DNA of 64,000 nt, from the NCBI GenBank assembly GCA_033811195.1, contig JAPXOZ010000011.1:11840-75839 (forward strand). The letters are read 5' to 3'. The notes under the pieces were generated by a model. That model saw only the letters and a list, made by a program, of their open reading frames with translations, had not been told where the DNA came from and did not search any database. The position numbers and the translations under genes were made by a program. Below are positions 1 through 9,230 of this stretch, piece after piece; positions within the stretch are counted from its first letter, which is position 1, and every line of letters begins with the position of its first letter. This DNA is from Cacconaster sp033811195. GTDB taxonomy: Bacteria; Bacteroidota; Bacteroidia; Bacteroidales; UBA932.

Positions 1-2
1 TT

Positions 3-1214
3 CTTTTCCTCAATACGGATCGAATCCCGAGGGATGCTGCGGTCGTTTTCACGCCGAATCATTGCGACGCGCTTATGGATCCTCTCCTGGTACTGGCTGC
101 CAATAGGGATAGAAAAGTGTTCATCGCCAGAGCGGATATTTTCAAAAAACCTCTTCTCCGTAAAATTCTAACTTTCTTCAAGATGATCCCTATTAATCGC
201 ATTAGGGACGGCATCAGGTCGGTAACGGCTGTAGAGGAAACTATAAAGATCTCAATCGAGGTGTTGGAAAACAAGGTAGGTATATGTATTCTACCCGAAG
301 GGACCCACCGGCCCATGCACAGCCTATTGCCTATTGGTAAAGGCATCGCCAGGATTGCGTGTGGCGCTTACGATGCACTTGGTGATGACCACCCGATATA
401 CATTGTACCGGTTGGAGTAGAGTACGGTGATTATTACAGGTTCAGATCTACAGCTATTGCCAACATAGGAGAGCCCTTCAACGTATCGGAGTTTATCTCC
501 TCACAACGCCGGGAAGGTATGTCGGAGCGCGAAATCATGGAGGCCATTCGACAGCAGGTCAAAGAGCGTATACAGGAGCTGATAGTCTATATAGACGATG
601 ATGAGCAGTATGAGGCCGTCTGGGAACTGGCTAAACTCCACAGTGGCCAAATATGCAAATGTCGCGTTAAAGAGCGCTTCGATGCCAATAGAGAAATAAT
701 TAGTCGGATCAAAAAATTAAGGGAGAGTGACCCGAAGAAAGCATCCATGCTTTTGGGCAGAGCTGACACACTTAGAGAGCGCCGTCTGAGGTCCCGAATA
801 AGTATAAACGCTATTCATTGCAAGAGGCCGTTGCTTGCCGCATTATTGGGCACTCTGGCACTTATACCTGGGATTCCTCTCTTTTTGCTGATGGGAACTG
901 TATCTCTGCCTGTCTGGGCCGTCTCTGAGGCACTCTGTACTTTATTCGAGGATCGTGCGTTCTACAACTCCGTGCGCATGGTAGTCTTTTGGGTAGGCTG
1001 GAGCCTCCTGTATTTGACTGAAGTGGTGCTGCTCTTCTGCTTTGCCCCCTGGCAGTGGGCTCTTGCCGCTGCTGTTATAGTGATGCCCGCACCATTTTTT
1101 GTTTACGACTTTTTTGAATTTGTGCGCGTGCTTGCTTCTATATGGAGAATTGTTTTCAACCGCAAGTTGAGAAATGAATACAGAGAAATTAAAAATGAAT
1201 TGAAAAATATCTGA
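3..1214 (+). CDS. Lysophospholipid acyltransferase family protein, 5' end outside window
   Basis: Probably transfers an acyl group to a lysophospholipid at the inner membrane. The reading frame is open from base 3, and the acceptor motif lies at the left edge as NHCDALMD (His and Asp separated by five residues, as in a Bacteroidota PlsC subfamily with NHQNALMD). The ATG at 75 is inside this motif, so the true start lies left of the window. The EGT motif of acyltransferase block III follows (EGTHRP, about nt 297-314). The C-terminal third holds about four hydrophobic segments, longer than a minimal PlsC. It is followed 12 nt later by an outer-membrane barrel gene and is probably the first visible gene of an envelope operon. 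Substrate specificity cannot be read from the sequence. Confidence 0.8.
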   Translation, partial: LFLNTDRIPRDAAVVFTPNHCDALMDPLLVLAANRDRKVFIARADIFKKPLLRKILTFFKMIPINRIRDGIRSVTAVEETIKISIEVLENKVGICILPEGTHRPMHSLLPIGKGIARIACGAYDALGDDHPIYIVPVGVEYGDYYRFRSTAIANIGEPFNVSEFISSQRREGMSEREIMEAIRQQVKERIQELIVYIDDDEQYEAVWELAKLHSGQICKCRVKERFDANREIISRIKKLRESDPKKASMLLGRADTLRERRLRSRISINAIHCKRPLLAALLGTLALIPGIPLFLLMGTVSLPVWAVSEALCTLFEDRAFYNSVRMVVFWVGWSLLYLTEVVLLFCFAPWQWALAAAVIVMPAPFFVYDFFEFVRVLASIWRIVFNRKLRNEYREIKNELKNI

Positions 1215-1226
1215 TATTGAATAATT

Positions 1227-2666
1227 ATGAAACGACTTAGCATAATCCTGCTAATGGTAGGAATCCTTTTCCCCGCCTTATCACATGGTCAGACTCAAGA
1301 CACTCTGCGTACCGGTCAGGCTATAGATACCCTACGCATGAGACCACACGGCGAGAAAAAACCGGAAACGGAAGTCCTGGTGGCTCCGCCGGATACTACC
1401 GTTAAGAGTTCTGAAGCCGGTGAACTAGCCAAAGGCGATATCGTCAAAACCGGACTTTCCTTCGGACCGCTTCCGGTCGTTGCCTTTGATAACGATAAGG
1501 GATTCCAGTACGGAGCTCTGCTCAACATCTATAATTTCGGCGACGGATCATGGTATCCCATACCCAAATCGCAGTGGTATTTTGAGCTTTCAAGATTTAC
1601 TAAGGGATCTCAACTCTACGTGATCTCTTACGACAACCGCACTTTGATTCCCGGAGTACGCCTCTCAGCTGCCATAAATGTAACAAGGGACAAGGCACTT
1701 GATTTTTACGGCTTCAACGGTTATGAGTCCTTTTATGACAGCTCCTTGGAGAGAGGATTCTACCGTATGGATCGTATGGTGCATACTTTCAAGGTTGACT
1801 TTACCGGAAAGATCAAAGGCAATTTCTACTGGAAAGCCGGATATCATTTCAGCCACTTCAGGACAGGAACTTTCACGAATGAAAATTACACCCTTCCAAC
1901 TACGCTTTTCGAGATTTATAAAGATTTTAACATCATTCCCAAAGATCAGGCTGACGGTGGCATTTCAAGTGCCATCAGAGTGGGCTTGATGTATGACTCA
2001 CGTGACTTTGAGGCAGCACCCTCCAGAGGTATCTGGGCAGAGGCCAATCTCGCTTGCGCTCCTAAATTTTTAGGCACATCAGTTGGTTACACCAAGTACA
2101 ATCTCACTTTCCGGAACTATTTGCCCATTGCAAAAGATAAACTTGTTTTTGCATACAGGCTAAATTTACAGGGCTTCCTTGGCAAGGAATCACCGGCATT
2201 CTATGTACTCCCTTACGATATGTATCTCGGCACCGGATATGACAGGGAGGGATTTGGTGGTTATCGCACTGTACGGGGCCTGATGAGGGGACGCATTCAG
2301 GGAGCGCATACCTGCTATTTCAACACCGAATTGCGTTGGCGATTTGTCAGTTTCCATCTCTGGAAACAGAATATAGCATTTGCATTGAGCGGATTCTTCG
2401 ACGGAGCAAGAGTTCTTAAGGGATTTAAGAATGATTTTGACATCAGCGCATTGACACCCTTTTCCCCCTTGTCATCATATCTCCCTCCCCAAACCCTTCC
2501 GTATTGGCTTTACGGGGGAAAAGAGAAATTCCACCTAAGTGCCGGAGGCGGAATTAGGTTCATAATGAATAGAAATTTTATCGTGGCCTTCGAGTATGGC
2601 AAGGCATTTGATACACAAGATAATAGCAAAGGCGCCTTCTATATAAATACAGGGTTCCTCTTTTAA
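1227..2666 (+). CDS. BamA/TamA-like (Omp85 superfamily) outer-membrane barrel protein
   Basis: A 479-residue protein with a signal peptide (MKRLSIILLMVGILFPALSHG), a Pro/Thr-rich linker to about residue 75, then alternating beta-strand sequence to the end. It ends in an aromatic residue (GFLF), as outer-membrane barrels do. A TVRGLMRGR segment near residue 350 resembles the conserved VRGY/F loop of Omp85 proteins. No POTRA repeats are evident before the barrel, so it is much shorter than BamA and resembles the POTRA-less surface-antigen (D15) proteins common in Bacteroidota. It lies 12 nt after the acyltransferase and 21 nt before the first of three lipoprotein genes, suggesting one transcript. 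A role in insertion or secretion of envelope components is inferred from family only. Confidence 0.75.
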   Translation: MKRLSIILLMVGILFPALSHGQTQDTLRTGQAIDTLRMRPHGEKKPETEVLVAPPDTTVKSSEAGELAKGDIVKTGLSFGPLPVVAFDNDKGFQYGALLNIYNFGDGSWYPIPKSQWYFELSRFTKGSQLYVISYDNRTLIPGVRLSAAINVTRDKALDFYGFNGYESFYDSSLERGFYRMDRMVHTFKVDFTGKIKGNFYWKAGYHFSHFRTGTFTNENYTLPTTLFEIYKDFNIIPKDQADGGISSAIRVGLMYDSRDFEAAPSRGIWAEANLACAPKFLGTSVGYTKYNLTFRNYLPIAKDKLVFAYRLNLQGFLGKESPAFYVLPYDMYLGTGYDREGFGGYRTVRGLMRGRIQGAHTCYFNTELRWRFVSFHLWKQNIAFALSGFFDGARVLKGFKNDFDISALTPFSPLSSYLPPQTLPYWLYGGKEKFHLSAGGGIRFIMNRNFIVAFEYGKAFDTQDNSKGAFYINTGFLF

Positions 2667-2687
2667 TTGATTTTATAAAAAAAGGAA

Positions 2688-4121
2688 ATGAAACGATTAT
2701 CAATCGCCTTTTTACTATCGATATCACTCCTGTTCGCCTCGGGATGTATCGACAAGTATTTGGAGGACATTGCAGAACTTGAACACAGGCTCGATCTGAT
2801 AGAGCAGATGTGTGATGAGATGAATGTCAATATTGGGGCTTTACAGGTGATTGTCTCCTCCATTCAGGATAAGGATATGATCTCCGGCGTAACATCCATC
2901 ACCCAGGGCGGCAAGGAAGTGGGCTACAAAATTAATTTTGTCAAGACAGCCCCTATAACCATCTATCATGGTACAAACGGAAAAGTACCTCTTATCGGAA
3001 CAGCTAAGGATACAGATGGTAATTATTACTGGAACATCAAGTATGACGATGGTACTGTTGGCTGGATTACCGACGATTACGGCAAGAAAGTTCTTGCGAT
3101 GGGTATTGCTCCCCTAATTAAAATAAAGAATGACAGATGGATGATCTCATACGACGGAGGTACTTCATGGACTGACCTTGGACAGGCAACAGGTGAAGAT
3201 GGAGACTCGATGTTCCAAAGCATCGACACTAGCAACCCCAATTATGTAACGATCACACTTGCCACTGGCACGGTATTCAAAATTCCGGTTTATGAACAAT
3301 ATTTGGTGCTAAAGAGCGAAGCTGCAAAAATCAACAGCAATGCATATGCTCTGGGAACCATAATCCGTTCAATTGCTTCCCGGATTGTCTATATAGAAGA
3401 TACCGGCAGCATCATGGAGAATGGTAAACGTGTAGGTACCTATTTCGAACTTTCCAATGGAGAGAGTTTTAAGGTATATGATTGGCAGGGTAGCAATGCT
3501 CCCACCATAATGCCTGTGCTTGACTCTATAACCGGAATCTTTTACTGGACTTTTCAGTACAGTGACCAGGACATCGAATGGCTACGCGATTCCACCGGCA
3601 AGAGGATACGCAGCGAGGGCGACACGATAGCTCCTCCAAAAGTTGATTTGGAAATGGACGATAACGGCAACTTTTTCTGGACCATCCAATACGAAGGAGA
3701 GACCATCACCACTATTAAGGATCCCGAAGGTTATGCCCCTCCCGCCATAAAAAACACTACAAGTTCAATTTTTAAGAAAGTAGATCTTTCAGATCCGGAC
3801 TTTGTGCTCTTCGTTACTTGGGATGGTACTGAATATCGTATGCCTAAAGAATTTTCCATCTCAATCCAGACCAATATATCAATGGCAGTCAAATCCACCA
3901 TGCACATCACTTACACCGTGTTTGGTGCCAAATATGTTGACGTCAGTGCGGCATTCATTACACAAGGCGGATTCAAGGCTTATCTCTCTGATGTGCCGGG
4001 ATTCGTTACAATTGAGTCTCCTAATGACTTTACTCCCGAGCAGGGAAAGATATTGGCCGTTTTTACCATTAAAAACAGTCAAAAAACTTCTGTTAAAACC
4101 ATCACCGTTAACAAATTGTAG
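2688..4121 (+). CDS. Tandem-module DUF4988-type lipoprotein, paralogue 1
   Basis: A 477-residue predicted lipoprotein: signal peptide and lipobox (FASGC, Cys about residue 20), then a short coiled coil rich in Leu/Glu (residues 25-55). Two copies of a beta-rich module follow, each with a GKxVGYxxxF strand, IxIYxG, DGNYYWxIxY and a Trp-Asp-Asp-x-Gly-Lys turn; a third beta domain closes the protein. This pattern matches DUF4988 (PL29 N-terminal-like) domains in Bacteroidota surface lipoproteins, whose role is mostly unknown. It is the first of three adjacent paralogues of similar architecture. No catalytic residues could be assigned. Confidence 0.75.
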   Translation: MKRLSIAFLLSISLLFASGCIDKYLEDIAELEHRLDLIEQMCDEMNVNIGALQVIVSSIQDKDMISGVTSITQGGKEVGYKINFVKTAPITIYHGTNGKVPLIGTAKDTDGNYYWNIKYDDGTVGWITDDYGKKVLAMGIAPLIKIKNDRWMISYDGGTSWTDLGQATGEDGDSMFQSIDTSNPNYVTITLATGTVFKIPVYEQYLVLKSEAAKINSNAYALGTIIRSIASRIVYIEDTGSIMENGKRVGTYFELSNGESFKVYDWQGSNAPTIMPVLDSITGIFYWTFQYSDQDIEWLRDSTGKRIRSEGDTIAPPKVDLEMDDNGNFFWTIQYEGETITTIKDPEGYAPPAIKNTTSSIFKKVDLSDPDFVLFVTWDGTEYRMPKEFSISIQTNISMAVKSTMHITYTVFGAKYVDVSAAFITQGGFKAYLSDVPGFVTIESPNDFTPEQGKILAVFTIKNSQKTSVKTITVNKL

Positions 4122-4124
4122 AGT

Positions 4125-5582
4125 ATGAAACAGAGATTATTATCAATTCTGACTGCAATCGTGCTGGTTTTCTCTCTTACAGGATGTTTCAACCAGCTTG
4201 AGAATGAGCTTGGGCATATCAGCAGGCGCATTAAAGCTATGGAAGATAACCTTGTGCTGATGAATGAAAATATAAACACCTTGCAAAGCCTTGTAAATAA
4301 ACTCAATAGTTACGACTTTGTAACTAAGATCACACGCATCTACGAGGGTAATAAGGTGATAGGCTACACTATAGCTTTTTCCAACAGTCCCAGCATTACT
4401 ATCTATAATGGCAACGATGCCCAAACACCTGTAATCGGCATAAGGAAAGCGGAGGACGGAGTCTTTTACTGGATAATTTCCTATTCGGTAGGCCATGAGG
4501 AATTCATCACTAATAATGTTGGGCAAAGAATACCCGCTGTAGCAGCTACACCGCAACTTAAAATCGAAAACGGCAACTGGATGGTGACTTACGATAATGG
4601 TGTAATCTGGCACTACCTCGGACAGGCAACAGGAGCTTCCGGCACATCATTCATAAAAAGTGTTACTGAAAAGGATGGTTATGTGCAGTTCAATTTTCTT
4701 GACAGATCATACATCTCCATACCCACTCTTGAGGCTTATGAAAAACTGAGCGACGTTGTTAATAAGACTAATTCCAATCTTTCCGCTCTCGAAGAATTGG
4801 TTAATCTTGTCAGTCAGGGCGTGTATGCAAAAGAGATCAAACCTGTAATTGAGGCCAGAGATACCATTGGATACAAGCTTTTGCTCTCTGATGGCACTGC
4901 GATGACTTTCTATAATGGAATAGTCACAACTCTGCCTACCATAGGAGCTGCACAAGATATAGCCAATCCGACAGACACAAATTACTACTGGACCATTAAG
5001 TATGAAGGCGACACAGTGGCGCGCTGGATTTTGCTTGACGACCAAAAAGTGAGAGTCAGTCCTCTGACGGCCACTATGCCGAGGGTTGGACTCGGTAAGG
5101 ATACTGACGGACTTTACTACTGGACTATTTCGTATGACTCTGGCAATACTTACACGTGGCTTTTAGCTGATGACGGTAAAAAAGTGCTTGCTGTGGCACT
5201 TGAAAGCCCTAAAGTAATAACGGCAATAACATATTTTGATGTAAACTACATAGAACTTACAATGGGTGACCAGAAAGTAATCGTCCCCAGATATCCTCCT
5301 CTGAGAGTTGACATACCTACCACCTGTACTATGGCAGCTTCAGATACACTCAGTATGGGATATACCATCACAGGAGGCAACAAACATCTGGATCTTCTTC
5401 CCATCACCCAGGATAACTTTTATGCTAGAATCATCAAATCATCGGCTTATACCGGCACTCTGAAAATCTATTCTCCTGCAACATTTACTGCAGGCAAGGA
5501 GAGCAAACTCGTTCTTCTCGTTTCAGATGGACTGGGCTCCTTAAGAAATATCATAATTACCATCAAATACGGAACTGAATGA
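4125..5582 (+). CDS. Tandem-module DUF4988-type lipoprotein, paralogue 2
   Basis: A 485-residue paralogue of the preceding gene, 3 nt downstream. It has a signal peptide with lipobox (SLTGC), a coiled coil of about 35 residues, the module with GYTIAFSNSPSITIYNG and FYWIISY, a second helical spacer (residues about 205-235), a second module (YYWTIKY, YYWTISY) and a C-terminal beta domain. The phrase 'DLGQATGEDG' of paralogue 1 is kept here as 'YLGQATGASG'. Same strand and near-zero spacing imply co-transcription and translational coupling. Function unknown. Sequence divergence between the copies is high, so the duplication is not recent. Confidence 0.75.
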   Translation: MKQRLLSILTAIVLVFSLTGCFNQLENELGHISRRIKAMEDNLVLMNENINTLQSLVNKLNSYDFVTKITRIYEGNKVIGYTIAFSNSPSITIYNGNDAQTPVIGIRKAEDGVFYWIISYSVGHEEFITNNVGQRIPAVAATPQLKIENGNWMVTYDNGVIWHYLGQATGASGTSFIKSVTEKDGYVQFNFLDRSYISIPTLEAYEKLSDVVNKTNSNLSALEELVNLVSQGVYAKEIKPVIEARDTIGYKLLLSDGTAMTFYNGIVTTLPTIGAAQDIANPTDTNYYWTIKYEGDTVARWILLDDQKVRVSPLTATMPRVGLGKDTDGLYYWTISYDSGNTYTWLLADDGKKVLAVALESPKVITAITYFDVNYIELTMGDQKVIVPRYPPLRVDIPTTCTMAASDTLSMGYTITGGNKHLDLLPITQDNFYARIIKSSAYTGTLKIYSPATFTAGKESKLVLLVSDGLGSLRNIIITIKYGTE

Positions 5583-7207
5583 TGAAAAGGACTATACATA
5601 TAATTATCACATATATCTTCCTTGCTGCAGTACCTCTTGTGTGCAGCAGTTGTGTAGACCTTTCGGACAAGATTCTGGAACTCCTAAACCGTGTTTCGGC
5701 AGCAGAAAGTAAGGTTCATCTCACTAACATAAGCATCAATACCCTCTACGCCACCATCAAGGCACTTGAGCAAAATGACCACATCAGTGGCATTGATGAG
5801 ATAAAGGAAGATGGAAAAGTTGTCGGTTATGTCATAAGCTTTACTAGCGGCTCCTATGTAAATATTTATAACGGAGAAAGCGGTACCACTCCGATTATCG
5901 GTATACAACAAAATACGACAAACGGCTATTATTACTGGACAATTCAAAAAGGCACTGGCAGCCCCACCTGGATGACTAACTCCTTCGGACAAAGAATAAG
6001 GGCTACCGGTACCGTCCCTAAACTCAAGATTGAGAGTGGCTACTGGTGGGTCTCTTATGATGATGGTAGTTCCTGGCAAAGACTCAATGAAGCTACCGGA
6101 GAAGAAGGCGGCTCTGTTTTCAGGCACATTGACTATTCAGATCCCTATTTCGTGATATTTACTCTCGTTGACGGTACATCTTTCAAGATTCCTACACAGA
6201 GGGGTTTTGATGAGTTGAATGCCTACTGTGATGGTATTAATTCTAACCTCAATGCATACAAGGATATCCTCAACAGTGTAGATACAACCCTGTTGGTTGA
6301 GTCTGTAAGCGAATTAACCCATAACGGAAAGTTTGCCGGATACGCCATTAAACTTAAGAGCGGTAAAGTATATGAGATCTATAGCGGTCGTAACTATACC
6401 GACAGTGTTTTTATCGGCATTAAATATAATCCGACCACTTCCACCAATTGCTGGACCATCAAAATAGGGGAAGGTTCTGAGGGTTGGCTCATGAGCGACG
6501 GAAAAGTACTTACTGCACAACCCAATGATGTAGTGCCCTCAATTGGTATCAGGGACTCTTCCGGTGTTTATTATTTTACCATTTCATATGGAGATGAGGA
6601 GCCACAGTGGATACTCGATGATGAAGGCAACCCGATACGCGCCACTGTAACCGGAGGTGTATCGCCTTTCAAAAGTGTCGAAATACTGGAACACTCGGTA
6701 GTAATCACTATGGCAAACGGAGATAAGTTCACTATGGTAAAGGCCAGACGTGGCATTCCCTCAATGAGGATTTCGATTGCACCAATGAAAAATAATCCCG
6801 ACTCCATACTTATGCAGTTCGATACTATTAACGGCTACTATGTGCCCGGAATAGTGGAAAATCAAGAGTACTTTTTTGAGGTAAATATAAGGGATACTTT
6901 GTTCGACCACACTACAAAATTTTCATCTTTGGGATATCAAGACGTGTCGGGTCTCTCGCTTACTGCATTTGCCATAGACAATGGGTACATCAAGAGCATA
7001 GAGTATAATTATTATAAGTTTATACGCACTCCCGTTATTATAGAAGGAGTGGAGAGACAATGTTATGATAGCCACTTCGGGATTATATTTTGCTCCGGTC
7101 CTAAAGATACTAAAAAGCATTCTAGGATAGCACTATTCCTCAACTGGAACAGAGGAGCCAGCACCTTGATGAAGGTGATAGAACTCAAGAACCAAAACGT
7201 ACACTAG
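5579..7207 (+). CDS. Tandem-module DUF4988-type lipoprotein, paralogue 3
   Basis: A 542-residue third paralogue, overlapping the previous stop by 4 nt (ATGA). Two consecutive Met codons at 5579 and 5582 are both possible starts. It has a signal peptide and lipobox (CSSC, Cys about residue 25), a coiled coil, a first module (GYVISFTSGSYVNIYNG, YYYWTIQ), a spacer helix, and a second module (GYAIKLKSG, YYFTISY). The C-terminal region is longer than in paralogues 1 and 2 and unlike theirs: it contains strands around 'GYYVPGIVENQEYFFEVNI' and ends in a possible beta-sandwich. It is the last gene of the operon, followed by a 108-nt spacer carrying a heptamer repeat tract. Confidence 0.72.
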   Translation: MMKRTIHIIITYIFLAAVPLVCSSCVDLSDKILELLNRVSAAESKVHLTNISINTLYATIKALEQNDHISGIDEIKEDGKVVGYVISFTSGSYVNIYNGESGTTPIIGIQQNTTNGYYYWTIQKGTGSPTWMTNSFGQRIRATGTVPKLKIESGYWWVSYDDGSSWQRLNEATGEEGGSVFRHIDYSDPYFVIFTLVDGTSFKIPTQRGFDELNAYCDGINSNLNAYKDILNSVDTTLLVESVSELTHNGKFAGYAIKLKSGKVYEIYSGRNYTDSVFIGIKYNPTTSTNCWTIKIGEGSEGWLMSDGKVLTAQPNDVVPSIGIRDSSGVYYFTISYGDEEPQWILDDEGNPIRATVTGGVSPFKSVEILEHSVVITMANGDKFTMVKARRGIPSMRISIAPMKNNPDSILMQFDTINGYYVPGIVENQEYFFEVNIRDTLFDHTTKFSSLGYQDVSGLSLTAFAIDNGYIKSIEYNYYKFIRTPVIIEGVERQCYDSHFGIIFCSGPKDTKKHSRIALFLNWNRGASTLMKVIELKNQNVH

Positions 7208-7266
7208 CATTTTGGGATACAGCGTAAATGCCTCTGCGCAAAATGAAAGTCTTCGACATCAAAATT

Positions 7267-7315
7267 CGATACTCATAACTCATACCCCGCACCACTAATA
7301 ACTCGTAACTACTAG
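7267..7315 (+). repeat. Heptanucleotide repeat tract, locus 1
   Basis: Degenerate 7-bp units on the + strand: GATACTC, ATAACTC, ATACCCC, GCACCAC, then a 9-nt unit ending AACTC, then GTAACTA. The tract runs to within a few bases of the ATG at 7316. Units share the form NNAACTC with drift. Same family as the tracts at 9065, 13190, 31925, 34740, 34888, 42927 and 43692. Confidence 0.75.
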
Positions 7316-8194
7316 ATGGACTTAAAATCTAATAGAAATGCCGGTGTTATCGAAGGCATTGTTTCAGTTGTAGTTAACACTCTGCTATTTATACTTAAGT
7401 ACTGGGCCGGTATTGTAACCGGATCTTTAGCTATTGTAGCTGATGCATGGCACACTATGTCTGACTCAATCAGTTCCATAGTATTGATTGCTGCCACCGG
7501 ACTATCCAACAGAAAACCCGATAAAAAGCATCCTTTCGGCCATGGTCGCTGGGAACAGATCGCCGCCATATTTATTGGAATTATTCTTGCTATCATTGCT
7601 TACGACTTCCTTAAGGACTCCATTTTAAGACTAAAAGATCATACCTCTGTCACATTTGGCACCCTTGCCATCGTGGTAACCTGCATCTCTATCGTGGCCA
7701 AAGAGGGATTGGCGCAATATGCTTTCCGCCTTGCTCGCAAAACGGGTAATGTTGCTATCAAAGCCGACGGATGGCACCATAGGAGTGACGCACTCTCATC
7801 AGTAGTGGTACTAATCGGCATCCTGCTGGCCAAATATTTCTGGTGGATGGATAGTGTACTTGGCATCATCATAGCTTTGATGCTTTTCTACGCAACTTAT
7901 ACCATAATAAAAGAAGCCATCACCAAGATACTTGGGGAAGAGCCTTCTGAGGAGCTTATAAAAAAGATTACCAATGCAGTTACAGAGATGTATCCTGAGG
8001 GATTACAACTGCATCATTTTCATATTCACAACTACGTCAATCATCAAGAAATGACATTTCATATCAGACTCCCGGGAGAATTATCACTTGAAGAGGGTCA
8101 CTCAGTCGCAACTGCTATCGAGAAAATGATTGAGGAGCGTTTCAACATCACTTCGACAATTCATGTCGAGCCTCTTGATTACGAGCATCCCTAA
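7316..8194 (+). CDS. Cation diffusion facilitator family metal transporter
   Basis: A 292-residue inner-membrane exporter of divalent metal ions (zinc or iron class most likely), exchanging metal for protons. Transmembrane segments occupy about residues 12-200, and the family's metal-site motifs are visible: H46xxxD50 in AWHTMSD and H154xxxD158 in WHHRSD. A His-rich loop (KKHPFGHGRWE, residues 70-80) follows segment 2. The C-terminal cytoplasmic domain (about 205-292) has HHFHIHNY and HVEPLD, typical metal-binding regulatory elements. The start is the first ATG after a heptamer repeat tract. Its stop codon overlaps the convergent phosphoesterase gene by 4 nt (CTAA). Confidence 0.9.
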   Translation: MDLKSNRNAGVIEGIVSVVVNTLLFILKYWAGIVTGSLAIVADAWHTMSDSISSIVLIAATGLSNRKPDKKHPFGHGRWEQIAAIFIGIILAIIAYDFLKDSILRLKDHTSVTFGTLAIVVTCISIVAKEGLAQYAFRLARKTGNVAIKADGWHHRSDALSSVVVLIGILLAKYFWWMDSVLGIIIALMLFYATYTIIKEAITKILGEEPSEELIKKITNAVTEMYPEGLQLHHFHIHNYVNHQEMTFHIRLPGELSLEEGHSVATAIEKMIEERFNITSTIHVEPLDYEHP

Positions 8195-9045
8195 GGGGAA
8201 AATACCGCAATTATGGGATAATGGTCTGAGATATATTCTACGCCTGCGTATGGACCAATAAGAGTTTTAAATAGTGACGGAGTCAGGTTTCTGAAATAGA
8301 TATGGTCTATTACTTTACCACCCTCTTCTGGAGTGATTTTGCCCCAGCTATTAAATGTATTGAGTGTGTCGGTGACAGGAGCCGCTTTGCGCGCTGAAGT
8401 CATATACTCTTCTATCGGACCCAAAATGGGATCAGTGTACACCGCATTGAAATCACCGGTAAGCACCACTGCCACATCATCCGGTATTAAACTTTTCATA
8501 CGCTCTACAATGAGTTTACCGGACTCTTCACGTGCAATCTTGCCGATATGATCAAAATGAGTGTTGCAGAAATAAAATTCATTATCTGTATGTTTATCCA
8601 GTAAGCGGATCATTGTAACGACGCGGTTGCAAGCTGCGTCCCAGCCTCTTGAGACATCGTCAGGCGTTTCACTCAACCAAAAAGTAGTACTTTCCAGAAG
8701 TTCAAAACGGCTCTTTTTGTAAAAGACGGCATTTGCTTCTCCCCTGTTGAGGCCATCATCACGACCCACTCCGTAACGACCATACTCGGGCAAATGTTCC
8801 TCCATGTAGTTAACCTGTCCTAATAGCCCCTCCTGAATACCGAAAATATCGGGTTTAACTTCATTTATCATCTCTATAACAGCCTCTCTTCTAAACACCC
8901 AACTATTTTCTCCATCAAAGTCATCGCTGAGACTCAGACGTATATTGAATGACATCGCCACGATATTATTTTCACTCTTTGCGTTGCCGCAACCGCAGCA
9001 CAACACAACAACGGCAAATGCCGCAGCAATTAAAATTCTTTTCAT
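8191..9045 (-). CDS. Endonuclease/exonuclease/phosphatase family lipoprotein
   Basis: A 284-residue secreted metal-dependent phosphoesterase. A signal peptide with a Cys-rich lipobox (LCCGCG) suggests lipid anchoring. The family's catalytic elements are in order: FNIR (Asn), IQEG (metal Glu), THFDH, GDFN (Asp/Asn) and SDHYPI (Asp-His). Bacteroidota homologues hydrolyse phosphodiesters or act on extracellular DNA, but the substrate here is unknown. The start codon is 4 nt downstream of a good -7 box (9050-9057), so the message is probably leaderless. Its 3' end overlaps the CDF gene by 4 nt. Confidence 0.85.
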   Translation of the reverse strand: MKRILIAAAFAVVVLCCGCGNAKSENNIVAMSFNIRLSLSDDFDGENSWVFRREAVIEMINEVKPDIFGIQEGLLGQVNYMEEHLPEYGRYGVGRDDGLNRGEANAVFYKKSRFELLESTTFWLSETPDDVSRGWDAACNRVVTMIRLLDKHTDNEFYFCNTHFDHIGKIAREESGKLIVERMKSLIPDDVAVVLTGDFNAVYTDPILGPIEEYMTSARKAAPVTDTLNTFNSWGKITPEEGGKVIDHIYFRNLTPSLFKTLIGPYAGVEYISDHYPIIAVFSP

Positions 9046-9049
9046 ACCA

Positions 9050-9057
9050 CAAATATA
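9050..9057 (-). promoter_or_regulatory. Bacteroidota -7 box for the phosphoesterase gene
   Basis: Reads TATATTTG on the minus strand, matching TAnnTTTG. Only 4 nt separate it from the start codon at 9045, so transcription is expected to begin at or next to the ATG. No clear -33 TTTG is seen; a heptamer repeat tract begins immediately upstream. Confidence 0.55.
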
Positions 9058-9063
9058 ATAATA

Positions 9064-9150
9064 GTTCTGAGTATGGAGTGTTACGAGTTACGGGGTACGA
9101 GTTGCTGGGTGCGAGTATATAGTGTGTAGTTAGGAGTATATTACTAGAAA
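9064..9150 (+). repeat. Heptanucleotide repeat tract, locus 2
   Basis: About ten 7-bp units ending in GAGT, GGGG or TAGT on the + strand (e.g. ATGGAGT, TACGGGG, TACGAGT, TGCGAGT, GTGTAGT, TAGGAGT), closing with TTACTAGAA. The first 35 bases are identical to 13190-13224, and the rest differs by a few substitutions and two missing 7-bp units. Together the two tracts flank the Ig/LRR gene as direct repeats. Confidence 0.85.
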
Positions 9151-9154
9151 CTCT

Positions 9155-9190
9155 AAAAACAATTAGGGGCAAAAACTTTCGCCCCTAATC
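9155..9190 (-). terminator. Rho-independent terminator of the Ig/LRR gene
   Basis: A perfect 9-bp stem (ATTAGGGGC at 9162-9170 with GCCCCTAAT at 9181-9189) with a 10-nt loop. On the minus strand it is followed by a T-rich run (TGTTTTTAGAG). It lies 41 nt past the stop of the Ig/LRR gene. Confidence 0.75.
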
Positions 9191-9230
9191 GCCAATTTAT
9201 TGGTCATTACTGTGTAGTTTAAACTAATTA

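Noticed and set aside
75..77. ATG at 75 as the start of the acyltransferase
   Set aside because: It lies within the NHCDALMD catalytic motif and the frame is open to the window edge, so the start is outside.
4143..4613. 156-codon frame on the minus strand inside lipoprotein paralogue 2
   Set aside because: It is antisense to a clearly coding gene with conserved paralogues, and shows no recognisable domain.
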